Counted from the first letter of the stretch, positions 1 through 9,522 are shown. The stretch: DNA of 64,000 bases from Pseudomonas sp. HOU2 (GCF_040729435.1 NZ_CP160398.1:62001-126000); one strand, 5' to 3'. Numbers and translations are program-made. Notes: generated by a model not told the origin, from the letters alone.

Positions 1-339
1 TTCGCTGATCACCCACGGCAACATTTCTCGCGCCAGACCAGTGGGACAGGACACGCGCAAGCGGCCGCGTGGCTCGCTGGACATGCTGGCGACCGCTTCG
101 TCGGCCATCTCCGCTTCCAGCAACATCGCCTGACAGTGACGCAAGTAGCGTTCGCCAACAGCGGTCAGGTTCAACTGGCGCGTGGTGCGTTGCAGCAGAC
201 GGGCGCCGAGGCGCTCTTCGAGTTCGGCAATGCGTCGTGACAGGCGCGACTTGGGAATGCCCAGCAAACGCCCGGCCGCCGCGAAGCCACCGGCCTCGAC
301 CACCTTGGCAAAATAGTAGAGATCGTTGAGATCCTGCAT
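1..339 (-). CDS. LysR-family transcriptional regulator, N-terminal part (cut by window edge)
   Basis: The reverse-strand frame opens at an ATG at 337-339 and runs off the left edge, so 113 N-terminal residues are visible. They form a LysR-type winged helix-turn-helix: it begins MQDLNDLYYFAKVVEAGG, and the recognition helix region is around residues 20-40 (GIPKSRLSRRIAELEERLG). The effector-binding domain lies outside the window. The gene is divergent from azoR with about 125 bp between them, which suggests (inference) that it controls azoR and itself. An inverted pair GTTC-N12-GAAC at 352-371 in the shared gap is a possible operator. Confidence 0.93.
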   Translation of the reverse strand, partial: MQDLNDLYYFAKVVEAGGFAAAGRLLGIPKSRLSRRIAELEERLGARLLQRTTRQLNLTAVGERYLRHCQAMLLEAEMADEAVASMSSEPRGRLRVSCPTGLAREMLPWVISE

Positions 340-464
340 CAAAAGTCCACCGTTCTATCAGTGGGACGAACTATCGCATTGTCGGCGGCTAATCAGCTAT
401 TGGTTTCTTCCGTAGGATTGTCTCCATTCCGTCGCCGCCGGCGATTCTTTCCAGGAGATTCCAC

Positions 465-1076
465 ATGAAACTGCTGCACATCGATTCGAGCATTCTGGGC
501 GACAACTCCGCTTCCCGTCAGTTGAGCAGCCAAGTCGTCAAAGCCTGGCAAGCCGCCGAGCCAACCGCCGTGGTGACTTACCGCGACCTGGCCGCCGACG
601 CCATCAGCCACTTCTCGTCGACCACCCTGGTGGCTGCCGGTACCACCGCTGAACTGCGCGACGCCGCACAACAGCATGAAGCCGAACTGAGCGCCTCGAC
701 CCTGGCCGAATTCATTGCCGCCGACGCCATCGTCATCGCCGCGCCGATGTACAACTTCACCGTACCGACTCAGCTCAAGGCCTGGATCGACCGCGTCGCC
801 GTGGCCGGCCAGACTTTCCGCTACACCGAAGCCGGCCCTGAAGGCCTGTGCGGTGGCAAGAAAGTGGTGATCGTCTCCACCTCCGGCGGCATCCATGCCG
901 GTCAGGCCAGCGGCATCGCTCACGAAGAATATCTGAAGCTGGTACTGGGCTTCCTCGGCATCACCGACATCGAAATCGTCCGTGCCGAAGGCCTGGCTTA
1001 TGGCGAAGAAGTACGTAACAACGCGATGAGCGCTGCTCAGGCGAAGATCAGCGAGCAGCTGTTCGCCGCTGCGTAA
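465..1076 (+). CDS. azoR: FMN-dependent NADH-azoreductase
   Basis: 203 residues, the usual AzoR length, with a flavodoxin-like fold. The family transfers electrons from NAD(P)H through FMN to azo compounds and quinones as a cytoplasmic homodimer. Visible motifs are the N-terminal flavin-phosphate loop ([17 protein letters not shown], residues 5-21), the [16 protein letters not shown] block near residue 95 and the TSGGIH segment near residue 145. The ATG has a good ribosome-binding site (AGGAG about 8 nt upstream). It is divergent from the LysR gene at the left edge, a common arrangement for quinone or azo reductases, and is followed by its own terminator. Confidence 0.95.
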   Translation: MKLLHIDSSILGDNSASRQLSSQVVKAWQAAEPTAVVTYRDLAADAISHFSSTTLVAAGTTAELRDAAQQHEAELSASTLAEFIAADAIVIAAPMYNFTVPTQLKAWIDRVAVAGQTFRYTEAGPEGLCGGKKVVIVSTSGGIHAGQASGIAHEEYLKLVLGFLGITDIEIVRAEGLAYGEEVRNNAMSAAQAKISEQLFAAA

Positions 1077-1115
1077 GCATTGCGTAAAGACCAGCTGCCG
1101 TTCAGGTAGCGCCTC

Positions 1116-1165
1116 AAAAACTCTGTATTCTGGTTCTGCAAGGGCCGGATGCAGAGTTTTTTGTT
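1116..1165 (+). terminator. Rho-independent terminator after azoR
   Basis: An inverted repeat with arms AAAACTCTG (about 1117-1125) and CAGAGTTTT (about 1152-1160) is followed by a T-rich run (TTTTTTGTTT). It lies 40 nt after the azoR stop codon. Confidence 0.75.
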
Positions 1166-1313
1166 TCTGACTGTTGCATAATCTGGCCCGGGTTATGCAG
1201 TCAAACGATCAACGTCTGAGTGCACCGCTGTGCCGAATCTCCGAACCTCGGGATTTGGGGCGTGTCGGAACACAAAGGATCTTTCGATTGAGTAACACAG
1301 GGTGGGCCATCCG

Positions 1314-2351
1314 ATGATGCGTCTTTGTGCAACGTTACTGATTTGCCTGCTTGGCAGCCTCGGTTCAGTGCATGCCGCGCCCGGGCGACACCCTGTCTGG
1401 AGTGTCGGTTACCACGAGATGACCTTCCTCGATCCGCTGGATCTGCAGCCGATGCGCGCCATCGCCTTCTATCCCTCTAGCGATCGCGAACACACCAGCC
1501 TGCTTGAGGGCTACACCGTCGAGGCGGGCGCCGACACCAAGGTGGCCATCGGCCGCTTCCCGATGCTGATGCTGTCTCACGGCAACACCGGCACGCCGCT
1601 GGCACTGCATGACCTCGCCACCTCGCTGGCACGCAAGGGCTTTGTGGTGGTCGCAGTAATTCATCCCGGCGACAACTCCAAAGACCACAGCCGCCTCGGC
1701 ACCCTGAGCAATCTGTATGGCCGGCCAATCCAGATTTCCGAAGCGATCACCGCCACCCTGGGCGACCCGATGCTCTCGCCGTTCGTCAACGCTGATCAGG
1801 TCGGGGTCATTGGTTATTCGGCCGGTGGCGAAACCGCGTTGATCCTCTCCGGGGCGCAGCCGGATCTGGATCGTCTGCGTCGTTACTGCCAGGAGCGTCC
1901 GGACGACCATGATGCCTGCAATACCCAGGGTGAACTGATCGTCGACCGCGATGATTTGCAGCCAGTGGCCGATCCGCGCGTGCATGCGTTGCTGCTGATG
2001 GCGCCGCTGAGCCTGAAATTCGGCCGTAGCACTCTGGCGGATGTGCATGTGCCGGTGCTGCTGTACAGCGGCGATGGCGACAAACTGGTGGCCTTCGACA
2101 AAAACGCCGCCGCTCTGGCGCGCAAACTGCCGACCGCGCCGGACTTCAAGTTATTGGCCGGGGCAGGGCACTTCGTGTTCATGGCGCCATGCAACGAAGA
2201 GCAGATCCGCGCCATGCCGGCGCTGTGCACCGACGCTGACGGGGTGGACCGCGAAGACATCCATCGCAACCTGATTTCCGAAGCCGGGCAGTTCTTCTCG
2301 CGCACGCTGGGCAAGCCGAGCCGGGCGGGGATGCAGACTGCGGATCAATAA
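1314..2351 (+). CDS. Secreted alpha/beta hydrolase (dienelactone hydrolase-like / PAF-acetylhydrolase-like)
   Basis: About 345 residues. An N-terminal signal peptide (RLCATLLICLLGSLGSVHA, cleavage near APG) places it in the periplasm or outside the cell. The nucleophile elbow GYSAGG and a preceding LSHGNTG oxyanion-type segment mark a serine alpha/beta hydrolase. The late GAGHF gives a plausible catalytic His, and the SGDGDKLV segment a plausible Asp. A four-Cys region (YCQERPDDHDACN) may carry a disulfide. A GTG at 1302 is in frame, but ATG 1314 or 1317, behind GGGTGGG, is the better start. The substrate cannot be told from sequence. The gene is monocistronic and ends directly in a REPIN. 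Confidence 0.85.
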   Translation: MMRLCATLLICLLGSLGSVHAAPGRHPVWSVGYHEMTFLDPLDLQPMRAIAFYPSSDREHTSLLEGYTVEAGADTKVAIGRFPMLMLSHGNTGTPLALHDLATSLARKGFVVVAVIHPGDNSKDHSRLGTLSNLYGRPIQISEAITATLGDPMLSPFVNADQVGVIGYSAGGETALILSGAQPDLDRLRRYCQERPDDHDACNTQGELIVDRDDLQPVADPRVHALLLMAPLSLKFGRSTLADVHVPVLLYSGDGDKLVAFDKNAAALARKLPTAPDFKLLAGAGHFVFMAPCNEEQIRAMPALCTDADGVDREDIHRNLISEAGQFFSRTLGKPSRAGMQTADQ

Positions 2352-2452
2352 AGATCAAAGATCAAAAGATCGCAGCCTTCGGCAGCTCCTACAGGGGATT
2401 GCATTCCAATGTAGGAGCTGCCGAAGGCTGCGATCTTTTGATCTTTTGATCT
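2352..2452. repeat. REPIN, family A (GTAGGAGCTGCCGAAGGCTGCGATC type)
   Basis: Two inverted copies of the core TAGGAGCTGCCGAAGGCTGC, each followed by GATCTTTTGATC, face each other around a short spacer. The element sits between two convergent genes and may serve as a bidirectional terminator (inference). Confidence 0.9.
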
Positions 2453-2458
2453 GGTCTT

Positions 2459-3646
2459 TCAGCTCATCGCCCGGCGCTTGAGCAGCAAGGTCAACCCTAA
2501 CCCGATCACCGACAACAGCGCCGCACTGAAGAAAATCCACGCATACCCCAGATTCAATGCCACCGCGCCCATCAGCGGCCCGGCAATTGCCAGCGCCAAA
2601 TCAAAGAACACCGCATACGCCCCCAACCCCGAGCCACGGCTGGAACTGGGCACCTGCTTGATCGCCTCGACCCCCAGCGCCGGATACACCAGCGACAAGC
2701 CAAACCCCGCCAGTCCCGCGCCGATCAACGCGAACGCGGTGGAGGGTGCCAGCCACAGCAACACCAGGCCGACGGTCTCGATGCTCATGCAGGCAATCGC
2801 CGAATTGAAGCCGCCAAAACGGCTGATCGCCGAAATGAACAGCAGTCGCGACACGATGAAACACACGCCGAATACCGTCAGGCAATACGCGGCGCCGCTC
2901 CAGCCTCGGTTGAGGTAATAAAGGGTGATGAAGGCGGTCAGCGTGCCGTAACCGATCGACGCCAGACTCAAACTGGCCCCATACGGTGCAATCCGTCCGA
3001 ACACGGCCCAAAAAGGTAGCCGTTCGCCACGCACCACCGGCACCGAAGGTTTATTGCGGATCAACACCAGGGCGCCCGCGGCCAATACCGACAAGGCGAT
3101 GCCCAGGCTGGCAAAGCCGTAGTCGGCGACCATGACCACGCCCAGTGGTGCGCCAATCGCAATCGCGCCGTAGGAGGCAATGCCGTTCCAGCCGATCGAC
3201 CTTGCCGTGTGTTCGACGCCGACCTGGCCCATGCACCAACTGATGGTGCCGACGCCGATCAAGCCCTGTGCGACGCCGAGCAGCAGCCGACCGATGATCA
3301 GAATGATCAGGCTCGGCAACGGGAAGTCCTGCAACAGCGTCGAAGTCAGCGTCAGCAGCCCGCTGAGCACAATCCCCGACAAGCCATAAACAATCGCCCG
3401 TTTAGTGCCCAGCGTATCCGACATGCGCCCGGCCATCGGCCGACTGAGCAGGGTGGCCAGATACTGCGAGCCGATCACCAGCCCGGCAATAACGGCACTG
3501 AAACCCAGCTGCTCATGCACATAACCGGGCAACACCGCGATCGGCAGGCCGATGCACAGGAAGGCGACAAAGGTGTAGAACACGATGGAGACGATCTGCA
3601 GGGTGATCGCCAGGGAGCTTTGCGGAGGCGGTTGCTGCGCAGACAT
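2459..3646 (-). CDS. MFS transporter, YhhS/YfcJ-like exporter
   Basis: About 395 residues with 12 predicted hydrophobic helices. It closely resembles the E. coli YhhS group: LQIVSIVFYTFVAFLCIGLP in helix 1, then LPGYVHEQLGFSA, then the loop 2-3 motif LLSRPMAGRMSDTLGTKRA, which is the MFS signature A region. The role is probably drug or metabolite efflux at the inner membrane; the substrate is unknown. The reading frame opens as far upstream as 3778, but ATG 3646 (MSAQQPPPQ) matches the family N-terminus best; ATG 3697 is an alternative. It is flanked by REP elements on both sides, so it is probably transcribed alone. Confidence 0.88.
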   Translation of the reverse strand: MSAQQPPPQSSLAITLQIVSIVFYTFVAFLCIGLPIAVLPGYVHEQLGFSAVIAGLVIGSQYLATLLSRPMAGRMSDTLGTKRAIVYGLSGIVLSGLLTLTSTLLQDFPLPSLIILIIGRLLLGVAQGLIGVGTISWCMGQVGVEHTARSIGWNGIASYGAIAIGAPLGVVMVADYGFASLGIALSVLAAGALVLIRNKPSVPVVRGERLPFWAVFGRIAPYGASLSLASIGYGTLTAFITLYYLNRGWSGAAYCLTVFGVCFIVSRLLFISAISRFGGFNSAIACMSIETVGLVLLWLAPSTAFALIGAGLAGFGLSLVYPALGVEAIKQVPSSSRGSGLGAYAVFFDLALAIAGPLMGAVALNLGYAWIFFSAALLSVIGLGLTLLLKRRAMS

Positions 3647-3730
3647 GTGGACTCGTTCGCGGGCGGCGGTGGGAGAGTCGGCATCATGGCTTGGCATTGA
3701 AATAAAAGGAAGCAGGCTAACTATTAAAAC

Positions 3731-3823
3731 GATCGTCCGTTCGCAGCCCGAGCCTCCGGCAGCTCCTGTACAGTTCAAAAGCTGACCATGTAGGAGCTGC
3801 CGAAGGCTGCGATCTTTTGATCT
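3731..3823. repeat. REPIN, family A, one arm diverged
   Basis: The right arm is a standard GTAGGAGCTGCCGAAGGCTGC core with GATCTTTTGATC. The left arm is an imperfect inverted copy (GATCG...GCAGCCCGAGCCTCCGGCAGCTCCTG) with extra bases. It lies upstream of the MFS gene and downstream of ybiT. Confidence 0.8.
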
Positions 3824-3837
3824 TCAGGCCTCTGAAA

Positions 3838-3868
3838 TGCAAAAGCCCCGTCACATGGACAGGGCTTT
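3838..3868 (-). terminator. Terminator of ybiT
   Basis: On the minus strand AAAGCCC, a 13-nt loop and GGGCTTTTG form a hairpin with a T-rich tail, 19 nt after the ybiT stop codon. Confidence 0.8.
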
Positions 3869-3886
3869 CTTCAAAACTGGAACAAT

Positions 3887-5473
3887 TTAGAACACCACAC
3901 CCTGACTACGCAGGTAGTCATCGTAAGTGCCGCTGAAGTCAGTCACGCCATTGGCGCTCAGCTCGATGATGCGCGTGGCCAGGGACGATACGAACTCACG
4001 GTCGTGGCTGACGAAGATCAGCGTGCCCGGGTAGTTTTCCAGCGCCAGGTTCAACGCCTCGATCGATTCCATGTCCAGGTGGTTGGTCGGTTCGTCCATG
4101 ATCAGCACGTTCGGCTTTTGCAGGATCAGCTTGCCGAACAGCATGCGGCCTTGCTCACCACCGGAAATCACTTTGACAGACTTGAGGATCTCGTCGTTAG
4201 AGAACAGCATGCGGCCCAAGGTACCGCGAATCATCTGCTCGCCCTGCGTCCACTGACCCATCCAGTCGAACAGCGTGACGTCGTCTTCGAAGTCGTGCGC
4301 GTGATCCTGAGCGTAGTAGCCCAGTTCCGCGGCGTCGGTCCACTTGACGCTACCGGCATCCGGGGTCAGTTCGTTGACCAGGGTGCGCAGCAGGGTGGTT
4401 TTGCCGATACCGTTCGGGCCGATGATCGCTACGCGCTCGCCGGCTTCAACCTGGAAGCTGAAATCCTTGAACAGTGGCTTGCCGTCGAAACCTTTGGCCA
4501 TCTTTTCGACCATGACCGCCTGGCGGTGCAGCTTTTTGTTCTGCTCGAAGCGGATGAACGGGCTCACGCGGCTGGAAGGCTTGACCTCGGCCAGCTGGAT
4601 CTTGTCGATCGCTTTGGCGCGGGAAGTCGCCTGTTTGGCTTTCGAGGCGTTGGCCGAGAAGCGGCTGACGAACGATTGCAGCTCGGAAATCTGCGCTTTC
4701 TTCTTGGCGTTGTCCGACAGCAGTTGCTCGCGGGACTGGGTCGCCACGGTCATGTACTCGTCGTAGTTGCCCGGGAACAGGCGCAGCTCGCCGTAATCCA
4801 GGTCAGCCATGTGCGTGCACACGCTGTTCAGGAAGTGACGGTCGTGAGAGATGATGATCATCAGGCTGTTACGCTGGGTCAGGACGTTTTCCAGCCAGCG
4901 AATGGTGTTGATGTCCAGGTGGTTGGTCGGTTCGTCGAGCAACAGCACTTCCGGATCGGAGAACAGCGCCTGCGCCAGCAATACGCGCAGTTTCCAGCCT
5001 GGCGAGACTTCGCTCATCGGGCCGAAATGCTGTTCCAGCGGAATACCCAGACCCAGCAGCAGTTCACCGGCGCGGGATTCGGCGGTGTAGCCGTCCATCT
5101 CGGCGAACTCGGTCTCCAGCTCGGCCACGGCCATGCCGTCTTCTTCGCTCATTTCCGCCAGCGAGTAGATGCGATCGCGCTCGGCCTTGACCTTCCACAG
5201 CTCTTCGTGACCCATGATCACGGTATCGATCACGGTAAATTCTTCGTAGGCGAACTGGTCCTGGCGCAATTTACCCAGACGCACGTTCGGCTCGAGCATG
5301 ACCTGACCGCCGGACGGATCGAGGTCGCCGCCGAGGATTTTCATGAAGGTCGACTTGCCGCAACCGTTGGCGCCGATCAGGCCGTAGCGGTTACCCGCGC
5401 CGAATTTGACCGAAACGTTTTCGAAGAGCGGCTTGGCGCCGAACTGCATCGTGATGTTAGCTGTAGAAATCAA
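3887..5473 (-). CDS. ybiT: ABC-F family ATPase YbiT (ribosome-associated)
   Basis: 528 residues, matching E. coli YbiT (530) almost end to end: it opens [20 protein letters not shown] and ends in the typical [13 protein letters not shown]. It has two ABC ATPase domains and no membrane segments, as expected of ABC-F factors that act on the ribosome. Walker A motifs are GANGCGKST and GPNGIGKTT, Walker B motifs are [11 protein letters not shown] and [11 protein letters not shown], and the ABC signature is ISGGEQGRM in the second domain. The start is a TTG (5471-5473) with AGGA 8-9 nt upstream. The in-frame ATG 33 codons upstream gives an extension that does not look like protein. Confidence 0.95.
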   Translation of the reverse strand: MISTANITMQFGAKPLFENVSVKFGAGNRYGLIGANGCGKSTFMKILGGDLDPSGGQVMLEPNVRLGKLRQDQFAYEEFTVIDTVIMGHEELWKVKAERDRIYSLAEMSEEDGMAVAELETEFAEMDGYTAESRAGELLLGLGIPLEQHFGPMSEVSPGWKLRVLLAQALFSDPEVLLLDEPTNHLDINTIRWLENVLTQRNSLMIIISHDRHFLNSVCTHMADLDYGELRLFPGNYDEYMTVATQSREQLLSDNAKKKAQISELQSFVSRFSANASKAKQATSRAKAIDKIQLAEVKPSSRVSPFIRFEQNKKLHRQAVMVEKMAKGFDGKPLFKDFSFQVEAGERVAIIGPNGIGKTTLLRTLVNELTPDAGSVKWTDAAELGYYAQDHAHDFEDDVTLFDWMGQWTQGEQMIRGTLGRMLFSNDEILKSVKVISGGEQGRMLFGKLILQKPNVLIMDEPTNHLDMESIEALNLALENYPGTLIFVSHDREFVSSLATRIIELSANGVTDFSGTYDDYLRSQGVVF

Positions 5474-5863
5474 AGGTTTTTCCTGCGAAGCATGCTGAGT
5501 AGCGAGGGTGCGGCTGGAGCGCTTGGCCCGAGTCAAAGTGCGCTGAGTCGGGACAGTCCCGTCATCAACCAAGGGGGGCGCGTAAAGTTTGGCGGCGATT
5601 GTACTGGTCTGGCTCTTTAAACGATAGGGCGATGACGTCGCGCCCGCCGTTTGGCAGATTCAGCGGACAGTTTTTCACAGATCAGGTTCACTATTGGTTA
5701 CAAAGTATGGCTAAAATGCCATCCGATTACCCAATAGCCGCTAACGGCATGGGCTCAAGGAAGTGCCACCGGGATAGTATTTGTATTCATGCCACTGCAT
5801 CAGACCCTGGGCCTCCGGCCGGCAGGCGCGCAGTTTGTTCACTTTTGACGTGTGACGATTTCC
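5474..5863. other. Gap between divergent ybiT and lpxO (promoter region)
   Basis: About 390 bp with no convincing gene. It must hold the promoters of ybiT (leftward) and lpxO (rightward). A GC-rich inverted stretch (CCTCCGGCCGGCAGG) occurs near 5812-5826. I see nothing else I can name. Confidence 0.5.
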
Positions 5864-6763
5864 GTGAAACTCATCATTGCCGCTATTTATGTCATTTCGA
5901 TTGCATACGTTCACCTTCGTGGACGTGTGCGTCACAAACTGGGCCGTCAACTGAGCGATCACTCGACGTTTCTGGCCCCGATCAACTGCTTCCTTTATCT
6001 GTTTTCGAAGAAGCCGAACAAACCGTATCTCGATCCGTCCGAGTTTCCGGACCTGAGCCCGTTGCAGGCGCATTGGGAAGAAATTCGCCAGGAAGGGCAG
6101 GATCTGCTGCGTGCCGGTGAGATCAAGCGCTCGAATCAGTACGATGACGTCGGTTTCAACTCGTTCTTCAAAAGCGGCTGGAAGCGTTTCTACCTCAAGT
6201 GGTACGGCGAGAGCCATCCGTCGGCGATGAAGCTGTGCCCGCGCACCACCGAACTGGTGCAAAGCATCGGTTCGATCAAGGCCGCGATGTTCGCCGAGCT
6301 GCCACCGGGGTCGAAACTGGTTCGCCACCGTGACCCGTATGCCGGTTCGTACCGCTACCACCTGGGTCTCGACACGCCGAACGATGCCGGTTGCTACATC
6401 AATGTCGACGGCGAGAGCTACCACTGGCGCGACGGTGAAGCGGTGATGTTCGATGAGACATACATCCACTATGCCGAAAACACCACCGACAAGAACCGCA
6501 TCATCCTGTTCTGCGACATCGAGCGCCCGATGAAATATCGCTGGGCGGCGGCGTTCAACCGCTGGTTCAGCCGCACCGTGATGTCCGCAGCAGGTGCGCC
6601 AAACGATGCTGGCGACCGCACTGGCGGGATCAATCGCCTGTTTACCAAAATCTACAAGGTTCGCCTGCGTGGTAAAGAGCTGAAAAAACGTAATCGCGCG
6701 CGTTACTACATGGAAAAGTGGGCGATCTTTGGCGGTTTGCTGGCAATCTTCATTCTGATCTGA
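5864..6763 (+). CDS. lpxO: Lipid A 2-hydroxylase LpxO (aspartyl/asparaginyl beta-hydroxylase family)
   Basis: 299 residues from GTG 5864, the usual Pseudomonas LpxO length; a further GTG at 5852 is in frame. LpxO is a membrane-anchored Fe(II)/2-oxoglutarate dioxygenase that hydroxylates a secondary lauroyl chain of lipid A. Hydrophobic segments at both ends (IIAAIYVISIAYVHLRG, and WAIFGGLLAIFILI at the C-terminus) flank a cytoplasmic catalytic domain. Iron-site candidates are the HRDPY motif and a later HYAEN histidine. No clear ribosome-binding site precedes either GTG. It stands alone between ybiT and ku. Confidence 0.92.
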   Translation: MKLIIAAIYVISIAYVHLRGRVRHKLGRQLSDHSTFLAPINCFLYLFSKKPNKPYLDPSEFPDLSPLQAHWEEIRQEGQDLLRAGEIKRSNQYDDVGFNSFFKSGWKRFYLKWYGESHPSAMKLCPRTTELVQSIGSIKAAMFAELPPGSKLVRHRDPYAGSYRYHLGLDTPNDAGCYINVDGESYHWRDGEAVMFDETYIHYAENTTDKNRIILFCDIERPMKYRWAAAFNRWFSRTVMSAAGAPNDAGDRTGGINRLFTKIYKVRLRGKELKKRNRARYYMEKWAIFGGLLAIFILI

Positions 6764-6787
6764 CTGCTGTACCGCGCGTGTTTATGG

Positions 6788-6873
6788 CATCGCCAGCAGG
6801 CTGGCTCCTGCAGTGGAATGTGTGTTCGGCAAAGAACGAATTCCAACTGTTTGGAGCCACCTGCTGGCGATGA
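6788..6873. repeat. REP element pair, family D (ATCGCCAGCAGGCTGGCTCC type)
   Basis: The sequence CATCGCCAGCAGGCTGGCTCC at 6788 is mirrored by GGAGCCACCTGCTGGCGATG ending at 6873. Both the core and the spacer differ from the other repeats in the window. Confidence 0.75.
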
Positions 6874-6920
6874 GTCTCTCAAAGCCAACCTGTCAGCTTC
6901 CTGACAGGAAACGGATCTGA

Positions 6921-7793
6921 TTACGCCCCCGAAGCCTTTTTGGTCTTTCTCGCCGGAGCTGCCTTACTGGCAGGCTTGTCTTTTGCCTTCGCTTTGGCCG
7001 GCGCTTTACCGCCCAGACTGCGCTTAAGCAACTCGGTCAAGTCGATAACATCCGCAGACTTGCGCTCTTCCTCGCCACCCACGGTCTCGACATCCTCGAT
7101 CTTGCCTTCATGGGCCTTTTTCTCGACCAGGGCCATGATCTTGTCTTCAAACTCGTCCTTGTAGTCTTCCGGACTCCAGTCGCCACTCATGTCCTGCACC
7201 AGACGTTTAGCCATGTCCAACTCGCCCTTGGCCAGTTGCGGTTTGGTCACTTCGCTGCCCAGTTCCAGTTCGTCGAGGCCGCGCACCTCTTGCGGCCAGC
7301 GCAGTTTGACCAGCACCAGCGCCGATTCCAGCGGCATCAGTGCCGCCAAGTATTGCCGAGTGTGCAGGACGACGCGGGCGAGGGCGACCTTGTTGGTTTT
7401 GCTCAATGTTTCACGCAACAAGGCGTAGACCTTGCCGCCGCGTTTGTCCGGGGCCAGGTAATAAGGCGTGTCGATGTTCTGCAGCGGGATCTGCTCGGCA
7501 TCGACGAAGGAGAAAATGTCGATGGTTTGCGTCGACACCGGGTGCGCCGAACGGATCTCTTCTTCACTGAGCACGACGTAGCGGCCTTTTTCATAGGCCA
7601 CACCTTTGACGATGTGCTCCTTGGTGACTTCCTTGCCGGTGACCTTGTTTACCCGTTTATAACCCACCGGATCCATGCTGCGGTTGTCGAGCCAGTCAAA
7701 GTCCACGCCGTGCGAAGAGGTTGCCGACACCAGCGCGACAGGGATGTGTACCAGTCCGAAACTGATCGCGCCTTTCCAGATTGCCCGAGCCAT
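6921..7793 (-). CDS. ku: Ku-family non-homologous end-joining protein
   Basis: 290 residues, a typical bacterial Ku. It opens MARAIWKGAISFGLVHIPVA, the hallmark Ku N-terminus, followed by a beta-barrel ring region that threads DNA ends. The last ~35 residues are a Lys/Ala-rich tail (KAPAKAKAKDKPASKAAPA), the variable bacterial extension that binds DNA and recruits LigD. The family recruits the ligase LigD to double-strand breaks, chiefly in stationary phase. No ligD lies in this window, so the partner must be elsewhere in the genome if present. The start at 7793 is the family N-terminus. Confidence 0.96.
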   Translation of the reverse strand: MARAIWKGAISFGLVHIPVALVSATSSHGVDFDWLDNRSMDPVGYKRVNKVTGKEVTKEHIVKGVAYEKGRYVVLSEEEIRSAHPVSTQTIDIFSFVDAEQIPLQNIDTPYYLAPDKRGGKVYALLRETLSKTNKVALARVVLHTRQYLAALMPLESALVLVKLRWPQEVRGLDELELGSEVTKPQLAKGELDMAKRLVQDMSGDWSPEDYKDEFEDKIMALVEKKAHEGKIEDVETVGGEEERKSADVIDLTELLKRSLGGKAPAKAKAKDKPASKAAPARKTKKASGA

Positions 7794-7982
7794 GGTGAGT
7801 TCTCCAAGTGATGTTCAGGTGACCTGTGGCGCCGTGTGAAAGTTTCCGGCATTTGCGTGGCGCGCAGCGTTGCCGGTCAAGCCGTGTTACATCTTGTTTA
7901 AGGGCGACGGGTTAACAAATCCGAACCCGGGGCGTAGCGTGGACTCGAAGGCTTTATCACCTGTGCATCGAGAGGCCACCCC

Positions 7983-8324
7983 ATGAACCGAATACTGCCA
8001 GGCATTATTGTTCTGCTCCTTGGGGCCGGTCTGGCGCATGCCGACGTCGCGGCACCGTCCGCGCCTCTGTTACTGGCGCAGAACCCAGCCGGCACCAACA
8101 ACAATCCCTACAACAGCCCGATCCGCCGGGCCAATCCCAACAGCATGCAGGGCACGCAGCCCAGCGCGCCGGTGATTCGCGGGCCGAATACAGTGCCGGT
8201 GCCCAGTACGCCCACCGTTGGCAATGGCGGCATCGGCAACGGTCAGCAGCAACGCTCGGTACCGAGTACGCCGCCCAGATTCATTCCCAACCCACCGCCA
8301 CGCGATGGAGACAGCAACCGTTGA
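7983..8324 (+). CDS. Small secreted Pro/Asn-rich protein of unknown function
   Basis: 113 residues. A clear signal peptide (MNRILPGIIVLLLGAGLAHA) is followed by a low-complexity chain rich in Pro, Asn, Gly and Ser, with repeated VPSTP and NPPP-like units and no hydrophobic core, so probably disordered in the periplasm. I do not recognise a named domain. It is divergent from ku and 52 bp upstream of the sugar dehydrogenase gene, so the two may be co-transcribed. GGCCACCCC before the ATG gives no strong ribosome-binding site. Confidence 0.7.
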   Translation: MNRILPGIIVLLLGAGLAHADVAAPSAPLLLAQNPAGTNNNPYNSPIRRANPNSMQGTQPSAPVIRGPNTVPVPSTPTVGNGGIGNGQQQRSVPSTPPRFIPNPPPRDGDSNR

Positions 8325-8376
8325 ACGGCGGGACTGCGTTCCTGTCAGCCTTTGAAATGAACAAAAGGAATCGTGC

Positions 8377-9522
8377 ATGTTGCGTAAACCCCTTCTAGCC
8401 ACGTTGTGTGCCGGCGCGCTGATCAGCGCTCCCGCGTTCGCCGCTGCCCCCCAAGCGCTGCAAAGCGAGCAGGGCACCCTTGAAGTCACCACGATCACCC
8501 AAGGCCTTGAGCATCCCTGGGCGCTGGCGTTTCTACCGGATCGTCAGGGGATGCTGGTGACCGAGCGCCCGGGCAACCTGCGGGTGATTACAGCCGACGG
8601 CAAGCGTTCCGAGCCCATCAGCGGCGTGCCCAAGGTCTGGGCCAAGGGCCAGGGTGGTTTGCTCGATGTGGTGCTGTCGCCAGACTTCAAACAGGATCGA
8701 TTGGTCTACCTGTCCTACGCCGAGGGCGGTGGCGCCGGGGACAAGGCAGGAACGGCGGTGGGGCGCGGCCGACTGTCAGACGACTTGAAGACAATCAGTG
8801 ATTTCAAAGTGATCTTCCGTCAGGAGCCGAAACTCTCGACCGGTAACCACTTCGGCTCACGGCTGGTGTTTGACCGCGACGGTTACCTGTTTATCACCCT
8901 GGGCGAAAACAACGACCGGCCGACCGCGCAGGATCTCGACAAGCTGCAGGGCAAGGTCGTGCGGATCTTCCCCGACGGCAAGGTGCCGGATGACAACCCG
9001 TTCGTGGGCCAATCCGGCGTGCGTCCGGAAATCTGGTCCTACGGCCAGCGCAATCCGCAGGGCGCGGCGCTCAATCCATGGAACGGGACGATTTGGGAGA
9101 ACGAACACGGCCCCCGTGGCGGCGATGAGGTGAACATCATCGAGCGCGGAAAAAACTATGGCTGGCCGCTGGCGACCCACGGCATCAACTATTCGCTGCA
9201 ACCGATCCCCGAAGCCAAGGGCAAGAGTGTCGAAGGTGCGGTTGACCCCTATCATGTCTGGGAGAAATCACCCGGTGTCAGCGGTATGGCGTTCTATGAC
9301 GCTGATCGTTTCAAGCCTTGGCAGCAGAACCTGTTTATCGGCGCGCTGGTCAGTCAAGAGCTCATTCGCTTGCAGTTTGACGGGGACAAGGTGGTGCACG
9401 AAGAGCGGCTGTTGGGTGAGCTGAAACAGCGGATTCGGGATGTGCGGCAGGGGCCGGATGGCTATCTGTACGTGCTGACGGATGAGCAGAACGGTGCGCT
9501 CTACAAGATCGGCCTGAAGTAA
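8377..9522 (+). CDS. Secreted PQQ-dependent aldose sugar dehydrogenase (YliI/Asd-like)
   Basis: 381 residues with a signal peptide (LATLCAGALISAPAFAA). The rest is the six-bladed beta-propeller of the GSDH / soluble glucose dehydrogenase superfamily: GLEHPWALAFLPD at the start of blade 1, LGENNDRPTAQD in the middle, SYGQRNPQGAALNP (family signature) and ENEHGPRGGDEVNII. The family oxidises aldose sugars in the periplasm using PQQ. It ends in DEQNGALYKIGLK, a normal terminus. It may form a short operon with the small secreted protein upstream; a REPIN follows 28 bp after the stop. Confidence 0.9.
   Translation: MLRKPLLATLCAGALISAPAFAAAPQALQSEQGTLEVTTITQGLEHPWALAFLPDRQGMLVTERPGNLRVITADGKRSEPISGVPKVWAKGQGGLLDVVLSPDFKQDRLVYLSYAEGGGAGDKAGTAVGRGRLSDDLKTISDFKVIFRQEPKLSTGNHFGSRLVFDRDGYLFITLGENNDRPTAQDLDKLQGKVVRIFPDGKVPDDNPFVGQSGVRPEIWSYGQRNPQGAALNPWNGTIWENEHGPRGGDEVNIIERGKNYGWPLATHGINYSLQPIPEAKGKSVEGAVDPYHVWEKSPGVSGMAFYDADRFKPWQQNLFIGALVSQELIRLQFDGDKVVHEERLLGELKQRIRDVRQGPDGYLYVLTDEQNGALYKIGLK

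Noticed and set aside
352..371. GTTC-N12-GAAC between lysR and azoR as an operator
   Set aside because: Plausible for a LysR site but too short and degenerate to claim as a finding; mentioned only in the gene entry.
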